A DNA stretch of 10,064 bases. Source: Actinomycetota bacterium (lineage in GTDB: Bacteria; Actinomycetota; Acidimicrobiia; IMCC26256; JACDBD01). The notes under the pieces are model-generated. The model searched no databases, was not told the origin of the DNA, and worked only from the letters and a program-made list of their open reading frames with translations. A program made the position numbers and the translations under genes. Below are positions 5,518-10,064 of this stretch, piece by piece. The first letter of the stretch is position 1. Each line of letters opens with the position of its first letter. The stretch covers positions 1 through 10,064 of the forward strand of contig JACDBD010000283.1 in NCBI GenBank assembly GCA_013695115.1, in the 5' to 3' direction.

Positions 5518-6114
5518 TCAGTAGAGCCAAGGTTCCCGGAGGTCGAGGAACTCGATGTTGGCCATCAGGTCTTGGAATTCGCCCATCTGGTCGGCGAGCT
5601 CGGCGGGCGGCTCCTTGGTTTCGCCTGCGCGCGCCTCAGCCTCACTCGTGAAGTAGGCGACTTCGACATAGGTGTCGGGCCCTGTCCAGACGCGGAACCC
5701 ACCCATGAGGTCGGGACGGAACGACGCGGCGTGCTGCTCGAAACTCTCATCCATCGCGTGCAGCCGGTCACGGTCCGCCCCGCTGCCTTTCATGATCTGG
5801 ACGAACCCGGCGTCGTTGGACCCTCCAGCGAGGAACGTCTCGACGTCGTCGGAATCCCTAAAGGTCACCTCGCCGTCGAAGCATTTCTCCGTGTCGGCCC
5901 ACCAGCTGCCCTGCTCGGGGCGTTCGCTATTGGCCTTCGCGGCTGCGGCCGACTCGAAACGGGCGAAAGTGATCCCGTGGCCGTCGTCGGTCACGCCGGC
6001 AGTGGATCCCAGGAAGCCCGTCGCCCCTGGTCGAAGGTCACTCATCCATCCGTCCATCTGGCGCCGCAAGCCGTCGCGATCAGCCACTCGACCTTCGATC
6101 ACTTGGACAAACAT
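5518..6114 (-). CDS. tandem-duplicated ABM-like (dimeric alpha/beta-barrel) protein
   Basis: This 198-residue soluble protein has two homologous halves. Half one (about 1-98) begins MFVQVIEGRVADRDGLRRQM. Half two (about 102-198) begins AGFVQIMKGSGADRDRLHAM. Both share FVQ(V/I)xxGxxADRDxL, an internal ARF/AYFxSxxxA(R/K)A strand-helix, and a final helix and strand. This is the layout of ferredoxin-like ABM/Dabb monomers, and the duplication probably makes one chain form a barrel that usually takes two. ABM proteins include quinone-forming monooxygenases and many of unknown function. No heme or metal ligand set can be assigned. The start is well supported: GGAGGT lies 6 bases before the ATG at 6114. 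It lies 87 bases downstream of the hydrolase-cyclase gene on the same strand, so the two may form one unit, although the gap has its own possible regulatory repeat. Confidence 0.68.
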   Translation of the reverse strand: MFVQVIEGRVADRDGLRRQMDGWMSDLRPGATGFLGSTAGVTDDGHGITFARFESAAAAKANSERPEQGSWWADTEKCFDGEVTFRDSDDVETFLAGGSNDAGFVQIMKGSGADRDRLHAMDESFEQHAASFRPDLMGGFRVWTGPDTYVEVAYFTSEAEARAGETKEPPAELADQMGEFQDLMANIEFLDLREPWLY

Positions 6115-6126
6115 CGTTCACCTCCG

Positions 6127-6180
6127 AGGATTGACAATGCTCCTGCATCATCCTGCGTGCGGTGTCAAGATCGCAATCCT
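6127..6180 (-). promoter_or_regulatory. overlapping inverted repeats upstream of the ABM-like gene
   Basis: AGGATTG (6127-6133) is the exact reverse complement of CAATCCT (6174-6180). Within it, TTGACA (6131-6136) mirrors TGTCAA (6163-6168). On the minus strand the second arm reads TTGACA, a perfect -35 hexamer pointing at the ABM-like gene, but no acceptable -10 follows at 16-18 bases. It may be an operator, or a promoter with a divergent -10. Confidence 0.25.
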
Positions 6181-6201
6181 GCGGTCTTGCCGCCGTGGGC
6201 C

Positions 6202-7524
6202 TCAGCGCGCCGCACAGAAAACGTGCCACCGGCCCGGGATGCCCTTGAGCTCATGCTCTCCCCGGTCGTCGACCCGGAGTCCGGAGCCGGCGACGAGATC
6301 GGCGACGGTACGGGAGACGAGGAGCTCGCCCGGTCCCGCGAGCGAGGCCACACGGTTGGCGACGTGCACGGCGATACCGCCGATGTCCTGGGCAGATCGG
6401 TGCTCGACCTCACCGGTGTGGATGCCCGCTCGGATCGATATGTCGAGCGTCGGAGCCGCTTCGAGGATGCCGAGCGCGGCGTCGATCGCCGCCTGCGGGC
6501 TCGGGAAGGTGGCGAGGTGGCCGTCACCGGTTAGCTTCACGAGGCGGCCGCCGAAACGGCTCACTTGGATTGTCACGAACTGGTCGAGATTGTCGAGTAG
6601 CTGACGCCAGCGGCGATCACCCAACTCGACGGCGAGCTGCGTCGATCCGACGACGTCGGTGAACACGACCGTCGTGAGCTCTCGGTCCGAGGCGTCCCCT
6701 GCTCGGCCAGTGAGGAACTCCGCGTAGTCGGTGAATCCTGCATCGCCCCAGTAGAACGACCGAGACTCCGCCCTCGTCAGGCCCGCGCCCGCAATGTGCC
6801 TCACGAGATACTCGGTGTGCTCGGGGCCGACATAGAGCAAGTCGCCCGTGGAGAAGATCAGTGTCGGGACCTTCACGCATGCGAGCAGTGGCCGGACGTC
6901 AGACTGGTACATCGCCCGAACCATTGCAGTGGCCACCATTGGGCTACCGGCGAGGCGTTCAGTACGCCCAGAGAAGCCGGGATCGAGCGCGCCCGTCCCA
7001 AGAGTGGGCACGGACACGGCCGTGATCTCTCCGGTCCCCCATCGCTCCGCTATCAAGCTGAGGACGCCTTCGACGTCGGCATCGGTCAGGCCGAACGGGT
7101 AGTCGTGGGTCGCGGTGAGCCGCGCAAACGAGTTGAGCAGGACCACTCGCTGCACCCGCTCCCGATGTTCGACAGCAAGCTGCAGCGCCGCGTGTCCGGC
7201 GAATCCTTCAGCACTCACGGCCACGTGCTCGGCGCCGACGTCGTCCATCACGAGCAGAGCGTCTCGTACCCACTGGTCGAGGTCGCCGAGACGCTCGAGC
7301 GACACCGGATCGGAAGCACCAATACCTCGACAATCGAACCGAATCACCCGGCCGAGCGAGCCGTAGAAGCCGAGGAGTCGAACGCGCCCGGGATGCTCCC
7401 AGATGCTGTCGACCGAAGTCGCCCATTCGGTCATGAGCAGCAGGTCGAGGTCCCCCTCGCCCCATACTTGATAGGCGACCGCTCCGCTGTCCCCTCGCGC
7501 GTAGCGGACCTCGGGGATCCCCAT
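6202..7524 (-). CDS. degenerate alpha/beta-hydrolase fused to a class III nucleotide cyclase
   Basis: This is a predicted cytoplasmic cyclase that makes cAMP (or cGMP) from ATP (or GTP), with an N-terminal alpha/beta-hydrolase domain as likely sensor. From the ATG at 7524 it has 440 residues; the frame extends to 7584, but conserved family sequence (PEVRYAR..AVAYQVWG) begins at this ATG. Residues 5-275 are hydrolase-like, with RFDCRGIGASD at 62-72. At the nucleophile elbow, HVAVSAEGFAG aligns with the usual HVALFGVSEGG, so Gly107 replaces Ser and the GxSxG pattern is lost. The catalytic His region reads FYWGDAGFTDYAEF and lacks the His. The cyclase domain (about 283-440) has metal-binding Asp290 (FTDVVGST) and Asp334 (KLTGDG), Lys330 at the adenine-specifying site, and Arg391 (HVANRV). 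His387 stands where many cyclases have the catalytic Asn. The domain probably keeps activity. No clear ribosome site is seen. Confidence 0.88.
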   Translation of the reverse strand: MGIPEVRYARGDSGAVAYQVWGEGDLDLLLMTEWATSVDSIWEHPGRVRLLGFYGSLGRVIRFDCRGIGASDPVSLERLGDLDQWVRDALLVMDDVGAEHVAVSAEGFAGHAALQLAVEHRERVQRVVLLNSFARLTATHDYPFGLTDADVEGVLSLIAERWGTGEITAVSVPTLGTGALDPGFSGRTERLAGSPMVATAMVRAMYQSDVRPLLACVKVPTLIFSTGDLLYVGPEHTEYLVRHIAGAGLTRAESRSFYWGDAGFTDYAEFLTGRAGDASDRELTTVVFTDVVGSTQLAVELGDRRWRQLLDNLDQFVTIQVSRFGGRLVKLTGDGHLATFPSPQAAIDAALGILEAAPTLDISIRAGIHTGEVEHRSAQDIGGIAVHVANRVASLAGPGELLVSRTVADLVAGSGLRVDDRGEHELKGIPGRWHVFCAAR

Positions 7525-7742
7525 CACACGGCGATGATCGCACACACGCCAAGAGAGCCCAACGGCGCGCTGCGTACCGATCAACCACTGGAGTCAGAGC
7601 GCAGTGGACCTGGTGGGACTTGAACCTCTGCGCTGCGAACGCTCTTGGGGTGATTCGATGACCAGAACGAGCAACTCGCGGTTTCTTCACTCGAGGATCA
7701 GGGTTGGCCCGAGTGGTCGGTCAGCCGTTCGTACGACTCTGC

Positions 7743-7770
7743 AAAACCGAGTGCCGTTCTGCACTCCGGT
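7743..7770 (-). terminator. intrinsic terminator candidate after the LuxR gene
   Basis: On the minus strand, ACCGGAGTGC (7770-7761) and GCACTCGGT (7754-7746) pair with one bulged base around the loop AGAACG. The stem runs directly into a short TTTT. It lies about 115 bases beyond the LuxR stop and 220 bases before the cyclase ATG, the right place to end the SnoaL-LuxR transcript. The T tract is short. Confidence 0.42.
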
Positions 7771-7809
7771 CCGCTCCCTCGAGATCCGACGTTCGGTGTG
7801 CCGTTCTGC
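7751..7809 (+). repeat. 12-bp direct repeat, two copies 47 bases apart
   Basis: GTGCCGTTCTGC occurs exactly at 7751-7762 and 7798-7809. The first copy forms the loop and one side of the terminator-like hairpin. The second can pair its GTGCCG (7798-7803) with CGGCAC (7821-7826). Two exact 12-bp copies within 60 non-coding bases may mean duplicated hairpins or paired binding sites. Confidence 0.45.
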
Positions 7810-7884
7810 GTGCCCCTGACCGGCACCTTCGGGATAGGCACATTCCTGAGACGGTCGCACTGATCGCCGGGGCGCCGTGGATGT

Positions 7885-9534
7885 CTAGATGAGTCCGTTC
7901 TCGTAGGCGTAGGCGGTGGCGGCGGTTCGTGAGGGCAGGTCCAGCTTCGTGAACATGTGGCTCAGGTGGCTGGCGACGGTCTTCTCGCTGATCACGAGCT
8001 GGTCGGCGATCTGCCGGTTTGTCTTGCCCTGGGCGACGAGGGCGAGCACCTCTGCCTCGCGTGCGGTGAGGCCACCGGGAGGCTTCCCTGGGGCGACGCC
8101 GGACAGGGAGTCGGCCCACGCGACGTCCGGCGCGGCACCCAGTTCGGCGAATGCCGAGCGGGCGGCGTCGAGCTCCATTTCGCTGCCGTCGGCATCGCCC
8201 AGCGCCCGGCAGGCGAGGGCGATGAGCACGCGCGCTCGCGCGGCTTCGTGGGGCGCCTGGATGTCGCGCCATCCCGTCCAGGCCCGGCGTAGCGCCACGA
8301 GCGCGCCCGTAGGGTCCTCGAGGGCGAGGAGCACCATTCCGGTCATGTGTGCCGTGAGCGCATCGAGGAACGGCTGGTTCAGCTCGGCGGCGAGGACCGC
8401 CAGTTCGTCTGATGCCACTCGGGCCGCGTCGACGTCGCCGGCCGCCAGGACGATCTCCACGTATGGCCCCAGCATCCTTGCTCGTGTGATCGGGTCCTCG
8501 GCCTCGTGTAGCGACCGGCGGATCGCCGCGTCGGCGACGTCAACTCGATCCTGGGCCAAGCGCAGCAATGCGACACCCGGCTGCGGTTCGCGCCCCACGT
8601 CGCTGGCGGCCCGGTAGGCGCGCTCCGCGTCCACGAACTCGCCACGCAGTCGGTGGAGCTCTCCCCGCACGTATGTCGCCGCGCCAAGAATCCGCGGGCC
8701 GGCCGGATCGGCGATCCGAGCGAGGGCGCGCTCCACCTCCTCCAGCGCGTCGGACCACGCGCCCCGCAGCTGCAGGACCTCCGCCCGGTGCACGAGGCAC
8801 TCGCCGCGGTAAAGGACGAGCTCGGGCTGCCCCTCGCACCAGTGGCTGAAGGCAGCCGTCCACTCATGGGTCCGGCGGATATCGAACAGCTCGTGACATC
8901 CTTCGATCACCGTGCAATAGGCGTCCCCCGTAGCGATCGCCGAGACCTCGCTGGCTCCCACGGCGACCATCGCCTCGTCGAGCAGGGCGACTCCCCTCCT
9001 GATCTCGCCGAGGTAGATCAAGCATCGACCCTCGCCGATACGGGCGAGGGTGGTGAGCTCGGGGTCTCGAAAGCGCTCGCCGATCCCGACGGCCTCCCCG
9101 AACCCCGTGCCCGCGGTGGCGACATCACCGGAGAACACGGCGCGCAGGGCCGCGGCATAGCGCAGGTAGCCCTGCTCGACGCAGTCGAGCTTGCGGGCGT
9201 CGAGCAGGCGCTGCGCCCGGTCGACCCAGCCGCCACCCCGGGCAAGCTCCCCGCTGTTCAACAGCGCGAACCCGAGCCAGAACGCGCAGCGTGCTGCCCT
9301 GGCGACCTCACCGATCCGGGCGCATTCCTGGTGGGCGCGGGCCCAGAGGTCAGAGCTCTCCGCACTGCGCCCGACGAGGTAGGCAGCCGACGCGAGCCGC
9401 TCGAGGTCCGCGACCTCGAGCGGCTCGTCTCGGGATGCGGCCGACAGGTGCTCGTACGCCCGACCCCACGCCTGGCGGTCGAAGGCGTCCCGGCCCCGAT
9501 CGATCCCCTCGCTCATGGGCAGAGTGTTATCCAC
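7885..9534 (-). CDS. TPR-containing LuxR-family transcriptional regulator
   Basis: This is a predicted DNA-binding regulator whose helical-repeat region probably senses a partner or ligand. From the GTG at 9534 it has 549 residues; the ATG at 9516 (543 residues) is equally plausible, and neither has a Shine-Dalgarno. Residues 10-465 are almost wholly helical with Ala-rich TPR-like pairs, for example GRAYEHLSAASRDEP, RGVALLDEAMVAVG, DALEEVERALARI and GALVALRRAWTGW. The LuxR/GerE helix-turn-helix is residues 487-549: GGLTAREAEVLALVAQGKTN, then RQIADQLVISEKTVASHLSH and MFTKLDLPSR, with every conserved landmark present. No Walker A motif is visible, so unlike LAL/MalT regulators it lacks an ATPase domain. 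No response-regulator receiver domain is present either. It starts 39 bases after the SnoaL-like gene ends and is probably co-transcribed with it; a hairpin terminator follows. Confidence 0.88.
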   Translation of the reverse strand: MDNTLPMSEGIDRGRDAFDRQAWGRAYEHLSAASRDEPLEVADLERLASAAYLVGRSAESSDLWARAHQECARIGEVARAARCAFWLGFALLNSGELARGGGWVDRAQRLLDARKLDCVEQGYLRYAAALRAVFSGDVATAGTGFGEAVGIGERFRDPELTTLARIGEGRCLIYLGEIRRGVALLDEAMVAVGASEVSAIATGDAYCTVIEGCHELFDIRRTHEWTAAFSHWCEGQPELVLYRGECLVHRAEVLQLRGAWSDALEEVERALARIADPAGPRILGAATYVRGELHRLRGEFVDAERAYRAASDVGREPQPGVALLRLAQDRVDVADAAIRRSLHEAEDPITRARMLGPYVEIVLAAGDVDAARVASDELAVLAAELNQPFLDALTAHMTGMVLLALEDPTGALVALRRAWTGWRDIQAPHEAARARVLIALACRALGDADGSEMELDAARSAFAELGAAPDVAWADSLSGVAPGKPPGGLTAREAEVLALVAQGKTNRQIADQLVISEKTVASHLSHMFTKLDLPSRTAATAYAYENGLI

Positions 9535-9573
9535 GAGAGCCGTCGCCGCTGGAGAACTCCGTGCTCCGGGTCG

Positions 9574-9966
9574 TCAGTCCCAGAAGGACTCGCTGCCCGC
9601 CGGTGCTGCGCAGATCATCCAAAGGTCAGCGATTCGGTCGCCCTCAAACCGGTAGATGAACACGTTCTTCGTCTCGAGCGTGCGGCCCTTGCGGCCCAGG
9701 ACCGCGTGTTCCCACTCGGCCGCCCATGGTCCGTCGGCGACGCAGAACAGCTGCTCGATCTTCACGTCCCCGTCAGTCAGCTCGAAGATGGCGCCAAGGG
9801 CTCCGAGGAAGCCGGCCACGCCCGTGTGGTCTCCGGGCCGGGGCAGCGGACCCCTGACGTGGAAGGTCAGGTCGTCGGTGAACAGCTCCGCCAGCGTGTC
9901 CGAGTCGTTCTCGAAGACCGCCTTCGTCATACGGTTGATCACTGTCACGTTCGAATGTTCCCTCAT
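9574..9966 (-). CDS. SnoaL/NTF2-like fold protein
   Basis: This 130-residue cytoplasmic protein has the small cone-shaped NTF2/SnoaL fold. That family includes polyketide cyclases, ketosteroid isomerase-like enzymes and many ligand-binding proteins of unknown role. The usual order is visible: an N-terminal helix (NVTVINRMTKAVFENDSDTL), then LAELFTDDLTFHVRGPLPRPG, a GVAGFLGALGAIFE helix, and three long strands (KIEQLFCVADGPWAAEWEHA, TLETKNVFIYRFEGDRIADL). Length fits the family. The ATG at 9966 is fixed by GGAGG in CTGGAGGAACG just upstream; the frame runs on to 10056, but the extra residues are not family-like. Candidate pocket residues are His36 and Arg38, but no catalytic assignment is possible. 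It is the first visible gene of the SnoaL-LuxR unit. Confidence 0.82.
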   Translation of the reverse strand: MREHSNVTVINRMTKAVFENDSDTLAELFTDDLTFHVRGPLPRPGDHTGVAGFLGALGAIFELTDGDVKIEQLFCVADGPWAAEWEHAVLGRKGRTLETKNVFIYRFEGDRIADLWMICAAPAGSESFWD

Positions 9967-10064
9967 CGTTCCTCCAGTCGTGGGCCGCGTTGACCCTCGG
10001 TGCCGACCATAAGGAACTGATCCGGGGCACCGCATCGGGCGAAACGTGGAACTCACCGCTCGGG
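9967..10064 (-). promoter_or_regulatory. upstream region of the SnoaL-LuxR unit
   Basis: The 98 bases before the SnoaL-like gene should hold its promoter. Beyond the strong GGAGG ribosome site I see CTTATGGT (10008-10015 region, minus strand), which could serve as a weak -10, with no matching -35 at the right distance. No coding sequence is supported up to the window edge. Confidence 0.2.

Larger units (their letters stand above)
7525..7884. other. 360-base gap holding hairpins and a direct repeat, no gene
   Basis: No credible gene was found between the cyclase start and the LuxR stop. On the cyclase side lie two inverted repeats: CCACTG (7585-7590)/CAGTGG (7602-7607), and AGCGCAG (7598-7604)/CTGCGCT (7628-7634). 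They overlap, so only one can form at a time. On the LuxR side lie a terminator-like hairpin and a 12-bp direct repeat, listed separately. GGTGGGACTTGAACC (7612-7626) looks like the reverse complement of a tRNA T-arm, but no tRNA folds around it. The cyclase promoter should lie here; I found no clear -35/-10 pair. Confidence 0.4.

Noticed and set aside
7488..7584. Earlier start for the cyclase fusion at 7584
   Set aside because: The 20 extra residues do not match the family, and the conserved N-terminus begins at the ATG at 7524.
7612..7626. tRNA T-arm-like sequence on the minus strand (GGTTCAAGTCCCACC)
   Set aside because: The bases flanking the TTCAAGT loop form only two of five T-stem pairs, no matching acceptor strand lies at tRNA distance, and no anticodon arm is found. 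At most it is a fragment.
7696..7819. D-arm-like GGCCCGAGTGGTCGG on the plus strand, with GATCAGG/CCTGACC as a near-match acceptor stem
   Set aside because: The span of about 124 bases is too long even for a class II tRNA, the anticodon stem does not pair with a 7-base loop, and no T-loop is present.
8653..9993. 446-codon plus-strand open frame opposite the LuxR and SnoaL-like genes
   Set aside because: It crosses two real minus-strand genes and their gap, with no recognisable domain. An antisense shadow.
1..10064. CRISPR array, phage, toxin-antitoxin or biosynthetic cluster
   Set aside because: No regularly spaced repeats, integrase, capsid, toxin-antitoxin pair or assembly-line domains could be found on either strand.

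Overview
The window is a GC-rich (about two-thirds G+C by eye) stretch of bacterial chromosome that looks actinobacterial. The signs are a DUF1206 membrane protein, a short lipoprotein of the DUF3558 type, a degenerate alpha/beta-hydrolase fused to a class III cyclase, and a TPR-LuxR regulator. No rRNA, intact tRNA, CRISPR array, intact insertion sequence or phage gene is visible. Closest relatives cannot be named from sequence alone; an uncultured actinobacterium is my inference.

Layout. 1-595 (minus) holds only gene pieces: a possible START/AHSA1-like C-terminal end and an 86-codon secreted-looking fragment without a signal peptide. 596-1822 (minus) is a two-domain SAM methyltransferase. 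It faces, across a 190-base divergent region with an 18-bp perfect palindrome and a second hairpin, a 25-residue single-span membrane peptide (2013-2090, plus) with a strong Shine-Dalgarno. Next on the minus strand are a DUF1206 six-span membrane protein and, downstream of it, an alpha/beta hydrolase whose C-terminus appears frameshifted. On the plus strand follow a lipoprotein and a four-span membrane protein with a possible general-stress promoter. Everything beyond 5518 is on the minus strand: a tandem-duplicated ABM-like protein, the hydrolase-cyclase fusion, a 360-base gap with hairpins and a 12-bp direct repeat, a TPR-LuxR regulator and a SnoaL/NTF2-like protein.

How the genes may work together. 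Transcription runs SnoaL -> LuxR (39-base gap, probably one unit, closed by a hairpin with a short T tract), then cyclase -> ABM-like protein (87-base gap). The second half therefore reads as signalling or regulation genes with small ligand-binding-fold partners; the first half is mostly cell-envelope proteins. No defence system or biosynthetic cluster is apparent. The most informative points are the loss of the hydrolase catalytic residues in the cyclase fusion, the membrane microprotein, and the palindrome between the divergent genes.
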